64,000 nucleotides of DNA from Deltaproteobacteria bacterium (GCA_016218815.1 JACRCX010000048.1:112268-176267), one strand, 5' to 3'; shown: positions 49,029 to 57,758, counted from the first letter of the stretch. A program made the numbers and translations. Notes: generated by a model not told the origin, from the sequence alone.

Positions 49029-50144
49029 ATGGATTCCGGGTCGTCGGGCCGATCGTCTCCTTCCGACGGCCGCCCGGGCGACGCGCCGCGGCAACCGTGG
49101 TACAAGGCGCGCGTGAGCGGGCGGGTCGAGCCAAGGGCCGCGGCGGAGGGTCGCGGGAAGCGTTCCGGCGCGAGGCTGGCGGTGAACGTCGCGATCGGGG
49201 TGACCTCGAGCGCGCTGTTCACGTGGCTGGCGGTGCGGGACGTCTCGTGGGACGAGGCGAAGAGCGCGCTGGGGGACGTGCGCTGGCCGTGGGTCGCGAC
49301 GTTCGTCGCCCTGGGCTGCGTCGTGCAGCTCCTGCGCATGCTGCGCTGGACCTGGCAGCTCCGCTCGCTCGGCGATCGCAGGACCGGGCGCTCGCTCAGC
49401 GTCGGCGCCGCTGGACTCGCCGCGATCTTCTTTCTTCCGGTACGCCTGGGGGAGGCGACGCGCCCGCTGCTCATCGCCCATCCCGGACACGTCAGCGTGA
49501 GCCAGGCGCTGGCGACCGTCGTCGTGGAGCGCATTCTCGACGGCGTCGTGGTGGCGCTGCTACTGCTCGTCGTCGGGGTGTGGGTCGCGGGGGACGTGGC
49601 GGAGGCGGGCCAGATCCTCCGGGCCGGCGGCATCGTCGCGGGGATCTTCCTGGGCCTCGGCCTGGTCCTGGCGCTCGCCTTGTGGCGCACCGCGGGAGTC
49701 TCGTGGCTGATCGACCGGCTGTTCGGCCGGCGGCCGGCGCTGGCGCAACGGCTCCGCGGCGGCCTGCAACGGTTCCGCACGGGGATCGCGACGCTCGGCC
49801 GGCCGCGCGACGCCGCCGTCTACGTCGCCCTCACGGTCGCGATGTGGCTGCTCAACGGGCTGGTCATCCTGCCGCTGTTCGTCGCGTTCGGCCTGGATCT
49901 CCCGTGGAGCGCCGCGTTCGTGGTGCTCGGCGCGCAGGCGGTGGGGTTCCTGGTTCCCGCGGCGCCGACCTCGGTGGGGCCGTTCCACTACGCGGTGATC
50001 TGGGCGCTGGGGCTGTACGGCTTCTCGTCCGCGGTCGCGTTCAACTTCGCGGTGGTCTGCCATCTGGGCACGATCGCCGTGAATCTGTTGATCGGCGTGG
50101 GGGGGATCCTTGGGGGAGGGCTGACGCGGACGGGGGCGGAGTAG
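49029..50144 (+). CDS. LPG_synthase_TM (UPF0104) family membrane protein
   Basis: A 371-residue protein with about eight to nine membrane helices. A basic, disordered 50-residue N-terminus precedes them. LRMLRWTWQLRSLG, FFLPVRLGEATRPLLI and VVERILDGVVV are typical of the AglD/MprF-transmembrane group (pfam03706). Members flip or bind polyprenyl-linked or amino-acylated lipids; the catalytic lysyl-transferase domain of MprF is absent. The ATG at 49029 is 48 bp from the divergent ATPase start. It is followed 1 bp later by another membrane enzyme, and the neighbourhood is rich in glycosyltransferases, so a role in moving lipid-linked sugars is likely. Confidence 0.88.
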   Translation: MDSGSSGRSSPSDGRPGDAPRQPWYKARVSGRVEPRAAAEGRGKRSGARLAVNVAIGVTSSALFTWLAVRDVSWDEAKSALGDVRWPWVATFVALGCVVQLLRMLRWTWQLRSLGDRRTGRSLSVGAAGLAAIFFLPVRLGEATRPLLIAHPGHVSVSQALATVVVERILDGVVVALLLLVVGVWVAGDVAEAGQILRAGGIVAGIFLGLGLVLALALWRTAGVSWLIDRLFGRRPALAQRLRGGLQRFRTGIATLGRPRDAAVYVALTVAMWLLNGLVILPLFVAFGLDLPWSAAFVVLGAQAVGFLVPAAPTSVGPFHYAVIWALGLYGFSSAVAFNFAVVCHLGTIAVNLLIGVGGILGGGLTRTGAE

Positions 50145-50145
50145 A

Positions 50146-51783
50146 ATGCCTCCCACGATGATCGAGCGTCTCCGGCTGGCGTGGGGGGTGCTGGGTGCGG
50201 GCGCCCGACAGCTCGGCGATGGCTTGGCGCCGTGGGGCCGCGGGTGGCGCTGGGAGCTGCTGCTCGGCGTCCTCGTGTTCGTCCTGCTGGCGTACTCGAG
50301 GATGTTCCCCGAGATCTCCGTCCCGAACGAGCGATCGCGCGCGTACCTGACGGTGGCGATCGTCGACGACGGGACGCTGTCGATCGACCAGCCGCTGGAT
50401 CGATTCGGCGCGATCCTCGACCGGTCGCTGCGCGACGGCCGGTACTACACCGACAAGGCGCCGGGGATGAGCCTGCTGGGCGTCGTGCCCTATTGGCTGG
50501 CGCGGAGGTTCACGGCCGCGGAGGACTGGTCGGTCGACGACGTGATCAACCTCATGCGCACCTGGCTCATGCTGCCGATCACGCTCCTGGGTTTCTTCTG
50601 GATGCGGCGGTTCCTGCGCCGGCTGGAGTTCGAGCCGTCCGCGGTGGACGTCACGTCGCTCGCCTGGACGCTGGGCACCTCGGCCTTCCACTACGGCACC
50701 GCCTTCTACGGTCACCAGGTGGTCGCGGTGTGCCTGCTGGGCTCGCTGGATCTGATCCATGCCGCGGAGACGACGGAGCCGGGCTGGTCCCGGATTCACC
50801 TGCGGCTCCTGGGCGCGGGGGCGCTGGCGGGGATGGCGGGTCTGACGGAGTACCAGGCGGGGATTCCCGCGGCGCTGCTCCTGCTGTACGTCGTGGTCGC
50901 CTTCGTGCCGCGGCGGCCCCTGACCCTGGCCCCGTTCGTGCTGGGCGCGGTCCCGTTCGCGGTGCTGCTCTTCGGCTATGACACGCTGGCCTTCGGCGGG
51001 CCGTTCGAGCTGTCGTACGGGTACCTGGCGCACCCGGTGCTCCAGGAGATCCACGGCCACGGGATCGCGGGCGTCACCGTGCCGGAGTGGCAGTACGCGC
51101 TGGGCGGGTTCCTGAGCCTGGACCGCGGGCTCTTCTCGACCTCGCCGATCTTCCTGCTGTCGATCCCCGGGCTCGTCTTCATGTGGCGCGAGGGGCTGCG
51201 GCGGATGGCGGTCCTGATCGGCGTCGGGATGCTGTACTTCGGGCTGTTCATCTCCGGCACGGAGATGTGGTACGCGGGATGGGGCTTCGGGCCGCGGCTG
51301 CTGGTGCCGATGATGGGCTGGGCGATGCTCCCGGTCGCGTTCTGCCTGCGCCGCGCGGCCCGCCGGCTGACGACCGACGGCCTCGCGTGCGGCCTGGCGC
51401 TGGCGGGGATCGCCTACCACCAGGTCGTGCATGGCGTCTTCCCCGAGCTGCCGGAGGACGCGACCAACCCGGTCGTCGACGTCGTGCTGCCGGTGCTGAA
51501 CGCCGGGACCGTGTCCCCGAACCTCGCGAACGGGCTGCTGGGCTGGCAGGGCGTGCGGAGCCTCCTGCCGCTGTTCGCGCTCGTGCTGCTCGCGGGGGCG
51601 GCGATCCTGCGCGGCGCGGCGGAGGGGCGGACGCGGGACGAGCGTGTCGCCCGGGTTTTCGTGGCGCTCGTGCCGCTGCTGCTCCTCGCGTTGTTGATTC
51701 TGATCGCGGGACAGGGATGGACGGGGCCGGAGCAGGACGGGTTCTTGCGGTGGCTCGGGAAACTGGGGGCGGGGGGGGAGTAG
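50146..51783 (+). CDS. polytopic membrane protein, probable GT-C glycosyltransferase
   Basis: A 545-residue protein with about eleven membrane helices. The first periplasmic loop, FPEISVPNERSRAYLTVAIV then DDGTLSIDQPLDRFG and YYTDKAPGMSLLG, carries Glu and Asp residues at positions used for catalysis in GT-C enzymes. The start is ATG 50146, one base past the upstream stop; ATG 50158 is an alternative. Co-transcribed with the LPG_synthase_TM gene. The exact sugar and acceptor cannot be inferred. Confidence 0.78.
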   Translation: MPPTMIERLRLAWGVLGAGARQLGDGLAPWGRGWRWELLLGVLVFVLLAYSRMFPEISVPNERSRAYLTVAIVDDGTLSIDQPLDRFGAILDRSLRDGRYYTDKAPGMSLLGVVPYWLARRFTAAEDWSVDDVINLMRTWLMLPITLLGFFWMRRFLRRLEFEPSAVDVTSLAWTLGTSAFHYGTAFYGHQVVAVCLLGSLDLIHAAETTEPGWSRIHLRLLGAGALAGMAGLTEYQAGIPAALLLLYVVVAFVPRRPLTLAPFVLGAVPFAVLLFGYDTLAFGGPFELSYGYLAHPVLQEIHGHGIAGVTVPEWQYALGGFLSLDRGLFSTSPIFLLSIPGLVFMWREGLRRMAVLIGVGMLYFGLFISGTEMWYAGWGFGPRLLVPMMGWAMLPVAFCLRRAARRLTTDGLACGLALAGIAYHQVVHGVFPELPEDATNPVVDVVLPVLNAGTVSPNLANGLLGWQGVRSLLPLFALVLLAGAAILRGAAEGRTRDERVARVFVALVPLLLLALLILIAGQGWTGPEQDGFLRWLGKLGAGGE

Positions 51784-51822
51784 GTGGTTGTTGGTTATTG
51801 GTGGGTCGATCGCACGATCCCG
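51784..51822. repeat. TTGTTGGT-family dispersed repeat (partial)
   Basis: GGTTGTTGGTTATTGGTGGG then TCGATCGCACGATCCC. Left half of the repeat seen at 43670. It begins directly after the stop codon of the preceding gene, in a 129-bp convergent gap. The inner CGATCGCACGATC could form a small hairpin. Confidence 0.75.
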
Positions 51823-51912
51823 GGCGAAGACGGCGCGTGCGCGTTTGCAGCCGTCCCATCGTGCGAGGTCGGGAGTACGCCCGGCGCGAAGGGGGCGGCG
51901 GCCGAGGTCGAC

Positions 51913-52479
51913 TCAGTGCGCGCGACGGTCGCGGCGAAGCGCCCATGATCCGAGCAGCAGCATGGATCCGACGAGCCACAGCGCCAGCCAGCCCAGGGGA
52001 GCGCCGCTCGCCGCGCAGCCGCAACCGGCGTCGGTTGCGGGACACGCGTCCGGCCCGCGATTGACCACGGAGGTCCGGGGCGCTCCGTACGGCCCGGGAT
52101 TGCCGCACGTCGAAGTCAGCTCGTACACGAGGTGTCCCGGAGGAGTGCACCGGTCAAGGTAGTAGCCGCAGCAGTCCTCGCCGGCAAGACGATCCAGCGT
52201 GCAGCCGGACCCCCACTCGCCGGCGAGAGACTCCCGGCTTCCCGTGTCGTCGGTGCGCCCCAAGACTCGGTCAGCGGGGCAGTATCCCGAGTATCCGCTG
52301 GCCGACCGGCCCATGACCAGTTCCACCCGGACGTCGGTCCCTTCCGCCTCGGCGTTCAACGAGCAGGTGATGACATCGGCACGGGCCGACGATGGAGCCG
52401 CCCCGAACGCGAGCCCGCACAACAGCGCGGCCGCCGCCCGACTCCCGCTCGCCCGCCGTAATCCCAAGGCGAACCCCAC
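51913..52479 (-). CDS. secreted Cys-rich protein with MYXO-CTERM-like sorting tail
   Basis: A 188-residue exported protein. An Arg-containing signal peptide ends near SSARA (residues 30-34). The middle has about ten cysteines, likely in disulfides. The end carries DAGCGCAASGAPLGWLALWL followed by more hydrophobic residues and a final ALRRDRRAH: Cys pair, membrane helix, Arg cluster. That is the layout of MYXO-CTERM and GlyGly-CTERM sorting signals, which anchor and then process surface proteins in Myxococcota. This is one of the best lineage hints in the window. Function of the mature part is unknown. Confidence 0.78.
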   Translation of the reverse strand: MGFALGLRRASGSRAAAALLCGLAFGAAPSSARADVITCSLNAEAEGTDVRVELVMGRSASGYSGYCPADRVLGRTDDTGSRESLAGEWGSGCTLDRLAGEDCCGYYLDRCTPPGHLVYELTSTCGNPGPYGAPRTSVVNRGPDACPATDAGCGCAASGAPLGWLALWLVGSMLLLGSWALRRDRRAH

Positions 52480-53177
52480 GCGATCAGGATGACCGAGGCC
52501 GGCATGACGGTCAAGGTCCGCCGCGGTCCGCCGCCGTCCGTCCAGGGCGCCGCCAAGACGCCTTCCCTTCCCCTTCGCGGCCTTGGCGAGCTGTCCGGAG
52601 TGTGCGAGGCGGGGCCGCCCAGCCCTGCCCCGCTCCAGCGGCTTTGGCGACGCCCCGGCTGCCCGTCTCCGGCCGCAAGCCGCTTGGAGGCGCTGCCCTC
52701 TCGGCCTCGGGCTCGACGTCGCCGGCAGCGTCGTCTCCCGCCTCGTCGGCGCCGTCGCCTCGTGCGACGCGGCCGATTCCGACTCGAGCGGGCCCGATTC
52801 GTGTGCCGCGGCGGAGGCGCTGGTCCGAAGCGTCGGCGCCGAGCGCCTGCGCGACGCCTCGGACGCCGATCGCGGCTACGTCGGCCGCTTCGGCTGCCTG
52901 CGCTCCATCCCCGGCTACTGCGAGCTTCTCGAGACCTCGGAGACCTGCGACCTGGGCGGGTGCGGGTAGCAGGGTGTTCAAGCCGACCTCGCCGCCGCCG
53001 CCGGCGTCGAGGCGTGCGAAGTGGATCGCGGTGCCGCGCGCGCTCGGCGCGCAGCTCTCCCGCGAGCTGCGCTGCTCGGACCGGACCACGAGCTACGGCG
53101 GGGTCGTCTTCGAGCCGGGGCGCCAGCGGCACTGGGCGGGTGCCCGGAAGGGGAGGAATGGACTGCCGGCGCATTTG
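52480..53177. other. gene-poor stretch with possible decayed coding sequence
   Basis: About 700 bp between the secreted protein and AAA/DUF4143 copy 3. The only candidate gene is the weak frame at 52583-52969. From 52975 to 53177 several short frames look protein-like on either strand (for instance AIHFARLDAGGGGEVG on the minus strand, resembling the FARLD segments of the lipoprotein at 60448-63144), but none is intact. It is best read as decayed or chimeric DNA beside an accessory gene. Confidence 0.45.
52583..52969 (+). pseudogene. possible remnant of a Cys-containing protein gene
   Basis: A 128-codon frame without a good ribosome site. Its first 45 residues are Arg/Pro-rich and read like non-coding translation. 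The last 80 are more convincing: LDVAGSVVSRLVGAVASCDA, then SGPDSCAAAEALVRSVGAER, and an end with FGCLRSIPGYCELLETSETC. It may be the 3' part of a gene whose 5' part is lost. A 36-bp segment covering the end (52930-52965) recurs at 54458-54493, on the far side of AAA/DUF4143 copy 3. No family recognised. Confidence 0.35.
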
Positions 53178-53192
53178 CCGTCATAATGCCGG
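53178..53192. promoter_or_regulatory. start-overlapping palindrome of AAA/DUF4143 copy 3
   Basis: CCGTCATAATGCCGG: arms CCG and CGG, AT-rich centre, containing the upstream ATG (53186). The second ATG follows at 53195. Spacing to both ATGs is identical to that at copy 2. Confidence 0.6.
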
Positions 53193-53194
53193 TG

Positions 53195-54355
53195 ATGTTT
53201 ACACGGTCCACGGCTCTGCCGTCACGAACCTTCTTCCTCTTCGGGCCGCGCGGCACCGGCAAGACGACGTGGCTGAGGACGACGCTGCCCCGGGCGAAGT
53301 GGTTCGACCTGGTGCTGGATCGCGAGCTGGTGCGGCTGATGCGGGCGCCGGAGGTGTTTCGCCAGGAGGTCGAAGCGCTGCCGCGGGGCTCGTGGGTGGT
53401 GGTGGACGAAGTCCAGCGCCTGCCGTCCGTGTTGAACGACGTCCAGGATCTCATCGCCCGCCATGCGAGCCGATACCGCTTTGCGTTGACCGGCTCGAGC
53501 GCGCGCAGGCTGCGGCGTGCCCCGGCCAACCTGCTCCCTGGCCGCGCGATCAACCGCTCCTTCTTCCCGTTGACGGCGCAGGAACTGCGCTTCGCCTTCT
53601 CGACCGAAGATCTGCTGCGCTTCGGTTGTCTGCCGGCGGTCCGCACCGAACGGTCCGCGGAGGGAAGGATCGATCTGCTCGAGGCCTATGTCGCCAACTA
53701 CCTGGCGCAGGAGGTGCGGGCCGAGGCGACGGTGAAGGGCCTCGAACCCTTCGTCCGCTTCCTCGAGGTCGCCGCGCTCGCCAACGGCCAGGTGACCAAC
53801 GTGGCGGGGATCGCGCGGGACGCGGCCGTGGCTCGGCAGACCGTGCTCGGCTATTTCGAGGCGCTCGTGGACACGCTGCTCGGGGTGTGGCTGCCGGCGT
53901 GGAAGCCGCGGGCGAAGATCAAGGAGGTCGGGCATCCGAAGTTCTTCCTTTTCGACCCCGGCGTGGTGCGGGCGCTGGCGGGTCGGGTGCGCGAGCCGTT
54001 GGATGCCGAGGAACGCGGGCGCCTGCTCGAGACGCTGGTGCTGCACGAGCTGCGCGCGCGGATCGACATGGCCGGCTGCGGAGGACGGCTGAACTACTGG
54101 CGTACGCCGTCCGGCTCGGAGGTGGACTTCGTCTGGTCCCGCGGCGCGACGTCCGTGGCGGTCGAGGCCAAGGCGTCGCGGCGCTGGCGGCCCGAGGACG
54201 GCAGGGCCATGCGTGACCTGGCCGCGGCGACAGGCATCACCCGCTGCTTCGGCGTGTACCTCGGCGACCTCGAGCTGCGCGACGGGCCGATCGTCGTCCT
54301 CCCCTTCGTCGAGTTCACCCGCCGCCTTGCGGCCGGGAAGGTCCTGCGCAGGTGA
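53195..54355 (+). CDS. AAA_14/DUF4143 family ATPase (copy 3)
   Basis: A 386-residue paralogue of copy 2. P-loop FGPRGTGKTTWL near residue 16, Walker B WVVVDEVQRLP, then ALTGSSARRLRR. The mid-region LANGQVTNVAGIARDAAVAR, the GHPKFFLFDPGV segment and the DUF4143 end (SEVDFVWS ... VAVEAKASRR) match copy 2 one for one. In the last motif the E-x-K is kept (VEAKAS). ATG 53195 (MFTRST) is preferred by analogy with copy 2; ATG 53186 is inside the palindrome. The gene is bracketed by 36-bp imperfect direct repeats (52930-52965 and 54458-54493), which hints at insertion. Confidence 0.86.
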   Translation: MFTRSTALPSRTFFLFGPRGTGKTTWLRTTLPRAKWFDLVLDRELVRLMRAPEVFRQEVEALPRGSWVVVDEVQRLPSVLNDVQDLIARHASRYRFALTGSSARRLRRAPANLLPGRAINRSFFPLTAQELRFAFSTEDLLRFGCLPAVRTERSAEGRIDLLEAYVANYLAQEVRAEATVKGLEPFVRFLEVAALANGQVTNVAGIARDAAVARQTVLGYFEALVDTLLGVWLPAWKPRAKIKEVGHPKFFLFDPGVVRALAGRVREPLDAEERGRLLETLVLHELRARIDMAGCGGRLNYWRTPSGSEVDFVWSRGATSVAVEAKASRRWRPEDGRAMRDLAAATGITRCFGVYLGDLELRDGPIVVLPFVEFTRRLAAGKVLRR

Positions 54356-54457
54356 CCCCATCGGCCATCGAATCCGCAGCGGGCGAGATCGTCGATCGAG
54401 GCGCGTCGCCCATCCGAACCGACGCGGGCACGCCCAGGTCGGCCAGGGCCCGATGCG

Positions 54458-54493
54458 CGAGACCTCGAAGACCTGCGACCGGGGCGGGCGCGG
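54458..54493. repeat. 36-bp direct repeat of 52930-52965
   Basis: The two segments agree at 33 of 36 positions (key run GAGACCTCG-R-AGACCTGCGACC). They lie on either side of AAA/DUF4143 copy 3. The 272-bp gap 54356-54627 otherwise holds a CATCCGAACCG scrap of the REP-like element near 54411 and no gene. Confidence 0.65.
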
Positions 54494-54627
54494 ACAGGAC
54501 GACGGGGAGGTCGGGAGCCGGCCTCCGCGGACGAGCTCAATCGAATCGGACGACGGAACGGCGCTCCTTCAGGTACCATTTCGCCGGCACCCGCGGTCGG
54601 GTACGATGGACAGCGGTGAGGTGAAGC

Positions 54628-55293
54628 ATGCGGCCAGGATGGTGGTCGGTCGGGTTCATCGTGCTGGCGGGCTGCTACCACTCGGCGGCGGCGGACGACG
54701 ACGCCGCGGGGGACGCGCGAGCGGACGGAGACGCGGCGGACGACGTCGCGGACACCGCGGCCGACGTCGTGGACGCGACGGCCGATGATGCCGGAGAGGT
54801 CGACGCCTACGCCGGGCCGTGGCCCATCCTGTTCCGCCTGCGGTTCATCTCGGACGTCCCGGAGTCGGTGTGGGTCGCGGCGTGGGACGCGGCCGACCCG
54901 TCCGGCCACTGGCTGCGCATCGACCACGCGGGCACGGTCTTGCGCAAGGCGGAGTCGTGCGCCGTCTGCGGCTGCGACGACTGCCCGGGGTGTCCGGTGT
55001 GTGGCGCGCCGTGCATGGACGCCACGGAGTTGCCCAGCGGCGGGTCGGTGGAGTACCTGTGGAACGGTATGGAGTACCCGTTGCAGGCCTGTCCGGCCGT
55101 GCCGTCGACCGTGTGCGAGCAGCCGGCGATCTGCGGCCCGGTGGGACCGTACACGGCGCGCGTCTGCTGGGGCACGGCCGTGACGGGAACGCCGTGCAAC
55201 GAGACCGTCGAGAACCTCGAGTGCGCCGACGTGCCCTTCACGGTTCCCGACCCGGACGGCGTGGTGGAGTACACGATCGACCGGGGCGGCTGA
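54628..55293 (+). CDS. Cys-rich lipoprotein with acidic linker
   Basis: A 221-residue predicted lipoprotein. The signal MRPGWWSVGFIVLAGC has a lipobox LAGC. An Asp/Ala-rich linker (DDDAAGDARADGDAADDVAD) runs to about residue 60. The rest has a folded look with a Cys-dense segment near 110-130, CAVCGCDDCPGCPVCGAPC, that could bind a metal or form disulfides. GAGGTGAAG precedes the ATG. It resembles the lipoprotein at 33579-35060 in overall build. Its stop is 4 bp from the stop of the convergent DUF2079 gene. Function unknown. Confidence 0.78.
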   Translation: MRPGWWSVGFIVLAGCYHSAAADDDAAGDARADGDAADDVADTAADVVDATADDAGEVDAYAGPWPILFRLRFISDVPESVWVAAWDAADPSGHWLRIDHAGTVLRKAESCAVCGCDDCPGCPVCGAPCMDATELPSGGSVEYLWNGMEYPLQACPAVPSTVCEQPAICGPVGPYTARVCWGTAVTGTPCNETVENLECADVPFTVPDPDGVVEYTIDRGG

Positions 55294-55297
55294 CGGG

Positions 55298-57733
55298 CTA
55301 CGGCGCGGGGCGGACCCGGATGACGTCGAGCGCCAGGGTGCCGGCGTCGTGGTAGTGGACGCGGAATTCGAGCGCCTGGTAGCTGTCGAAGGAGAACTCG
55401 AGCGGGAACTCCTGCCAGGCGTCGGGGTGCGCGAAGTCGGAGAAGCGCAGGTCGCGCGCCGCGAAGACCGCGCCGCCGTTCCCCAGCACGTCGAGCGTCG
55501 CGACCAGGCGCCCGGGGGCCTCGTAGGACTCGCGGCTGGCGGCGAGGCGGAACGTCGCGGTGTAGCGGCCCGGGGTGAGCGGGTAGAACGGGCCCCAGAA
55601 CAGCTTGCCGGGTCCGCGCCGGTCGTTCGGCGTCACGCGCAGGAATGCGCCGTTGGAAGCCGCCGGGTCGCGCACCGCGAGGTTGGGATAGTTCGTCCCC
55701 TCCCACTCCTCCGGCTCGAAATCGGGTGCATCGAGGTTCTCGAGGGCGCGGGCGTTCAGGTCGCGCGGAGCCCCGCGCTCCAGGAGCACGACCCCGCGCT
55801 CGGCGCGCCGAACGCCCCACTCGGGGCTCTCGATCATCTTGCGCGTGAACGGCAGGAGCGTCGCCAGCTTGCCGGGGAAGGGGAAGCCGGGCCGGTAGAG
55901 GTCGATGACCGCGAAGCGGGCGCGGTCGAGGGCGAAGGGCAGCATCGCGGGTCGCGGGCGGTTCATGAGGTGGATCGCGAGGTACCCCGTCGCCGACACC
56001 GGGACCTCGGGCGGGATGGAGTCGATCACCTCGTCCAGGAGTGCCGTGCGCGGCGTTCTCAGGTACGCCGGCCGCTCGTTGGCCGGCGAGAACGGCGACT
56101 GCGGGTCGGACCAGGCGAGCATCAGGACGGCGGCGACGACGTACGCCCCGGCCGCGGCGCGGACGCGGACCCCGGGCAGGCGCGGGCGCCAGCGGTCGGA
56201 CGCCGCCAGGCGCCGCAAGAGCGCGGTGCAGCCGATGATCGCCGCGGGGTAGGCGACGGCGACCGGGGCGCTCGAGTAGTAGAAGTCCATCGAGAACATG
56301 AAGGTGAAGTTGGAGAGGACCATCTCGAAGACGGGGAGGAGGAGGAGAAGGGTGACGACGCCGCCGGCCAGGGCGAGGAAGCCGAGCGGCAGCAGCAGGG
56401 TGAGCCAGACGGCGAAGCGGGCGTCGCTGAAGGCGTAGCCCAGGGAGTAGAGCGGGTTGGTCAGCGCGTGCCACATCGCCTTGGGCAGCGTCGGGCCCAG
56501 GTGGGCGAAGTGCTTGGCGAACTTGTACTGCTCGCGCGGGAAATCGCGGTAGAACGAGCCCGGCTCCTGGAAGATCGAATACGCCGTGATGACCCAGCCC
56601 AGGACGATGGCCCCGTAGACGACGCTGCCGACCACGATCGCGGGTCCCAGGCGCTTGTAGCCGTGGGCCAGCCACGCGTACAGGCCGAGGATCGCGGTGT
56701 AGATGCACGCATCCTCCTTGGTGGCCCAGAGCAGGAGGATGCAGAGGAGGAACCACGAGGGGCGGCGGCGCCGGAGAGCGAGGAAGGCGCCGACGAGCAT
56801 CGGAGGCTCCAGGAGGTCCATCTTGAAGCCGTGCCATTGCGCCTGCAGGACGTCGGGGAAGACGAGGTAGGAAAAGCTGAAGGCGAGAGCGAGCCAACCG
56901 TCTTCCAGGGTCTCGTCGGCGAGGAGGAAGATGAGGTAGCCCGCGGCCGCCATCGACACGGCCTGCACGAGCTGCAGGCACATCGGGTCCTGCCACAGCG
57001 CGTAGAGCGGCGCCAGCAGGAGGAGGATGGGGGAGAAGTGTTCGGCCAGGAACGTGCAGCCGAACTGCGGCGAGAACAGGATGCCGTCGCCGTGCACGGT
57101 GGAGCGCATGGAGCCGACGAAGAGGCCCAGGTCGTAGAGTGAAGTCCAGTAGCTGTGGTGCTGGAGCCAGGCGAGGGAGACGTAGTAGGTCGCGGCGCCC
57201 AGGGCCAGGACGGGGGCGAGGCGGCGGGGCCACCTCGAGCGGCCGTCGCGCGGCGGCGATTCGGGCAGGACGCGAAACGCGGCCGCGGCGGCCACGCCGG
57301 CGATCAGCATCGCCTGGAGGAGGAGGCGGGTCCCAAGGTGGTCGACGAAGAGGAGGAAGGGGGAGAGGCCGAGCGGCGCGAGGTGCAGGGCGGCGTCGCG
57401 AACGGCGCGGACCCACGAGCCGACGCGCGGGCGGAGGAACGCGGCGAGGCACGCGCAGAGGACGACCAGCTCGAAGAGCAGCCATTCGACCTCGAGCATG
57501 AGCGGCGCGCGGTTGTAGCCGCTCCAGGGCCGATCGCGCAGGAGCTGCTCGACGACGTCGGACGGGAAGTAGATCCACAAGTGGGCCAGGGCGAGGCCGT
57601 AGGCGACGAGGGGGAGGAGGAGGAGGGGCGAGAGGGAGGGGAGGGCGCGGAGGGCGCGGAGGAGAGAGCGGGAAGAGCGGGAAGAGCGGGAAGCGTCCGC
57701 GGGGGACTCGACGGGCGAGCCGGGAGGGATCAT
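55298..57733 (-). CDS. DUF2079 membrane protein with C-terminal beta-sandwich domain
   Basis: An 811-residue protein. About twelve membrane helices lie between residues 35 and 510. LQHHSYWTSLYDLGLFVGSM and FLAEHFSPILLLLAPLYAL are hallmark motifs of DUF2079, a family related to GT-C glycosyltransferases. The last ~150 residues (YPNLAVRDPAASNGAFLRVT to the end) form a likely carbohydrate-binding-type beta-sandwich. The N-terminus (SRSSRSSRSLLRALRALPSL) is encoded by a nonamer minisatellite, so the true start could be internal. Likely a surface glycan enzyme or lipid-sugar handler. Confidence 0.82.
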   Translation of the reverse strand: MIPPGSPVESPADASRSSRSSRSLLRALRALPSLSPLLLLPLVAYGLALAHLWIYFPSDVVEQLLRDRPWSGYNRAPLMLEVEWLLFELVVLCACLAAFLRPRVGSWVRAVRDAALHLAPLGLSPFLLFVDHLGTRLLLQAMLIAGVAAAAAFRVLPESPPRDGRSRWPRRLAPVLALGAATYYVSLAWLQHHSYWTSLYDLGLFVGSMRSTVHGDGILFSPQFGCTFLAEHFSPILLLLAPLYALWQDPMCLQLVQAVSMAAAGYLIFLLADETLEDGWLALAFSFSYLVFPDVLQAQWHGFKMDLLEPPMLVGAFLALRRRRPSWFLLCILLLWATKEDACIYTAILGLYAWLAHGYKRLGPAIVVGSVVYGAIVLGWVITAYSIFQEPGSFYRDFPREQYKFAKHFAHLGPTLPKAMWHALTNPLYSLGYAFSDARFAVWLTLLLPLGFLALAGGVVTLLLLLPVFEMVLSNFTFMFSMDFYYSSAPVAVAYPAAIIGCTALLRRLAASDRWRPRLPGVRVRAAAGAYVVAAVLMLAWSDPQSPFSPANERPAYLRTPRTALLDEVIDSIPPEVPVSATGYLAIHLMNRPRPAMLPFALDRARFAVIDLYRPGFPFPGKLATLLPFTRKMIESPEWGVRRAERGVVLLERGAPRDLNARALENLDAPDFEPEEWEGTNYPNLAVRDPAASNGAFLRVTPNDRRGPGKLFWGPFYPLTPGRYTATFRLAASRESYEAPGRLVATLDVLGNGGAVFAARDLRFSDFAHPDAWQEFPLEFSFDSYQALEFRVHYHDAGTLALDVIRVRPAP
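57645..57695. repeat. nonamer minisatellite inside a gene 5' end
   Basis: GGAGGGCGC units followed by GGGAAGAGC units. Same unit family as 6758-6805 and 18983-19036. On the minus strand it codes for the Ser/Arg-rich start of the DUF2079 protein. Confidence 0.75.
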
Positions 57734-57758
57734 CGGCGCATTTCTACCGCGAACCGCT

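Noticed and set aside
52511..53089. Minus-strand frame of 192 codons as a gene
   Set aside because: Composition is Gly/Ala/Arg-rich, there is no ribosome site, and only a few residues (FARLDAGG) recall another protein in the window. Too weak to call.
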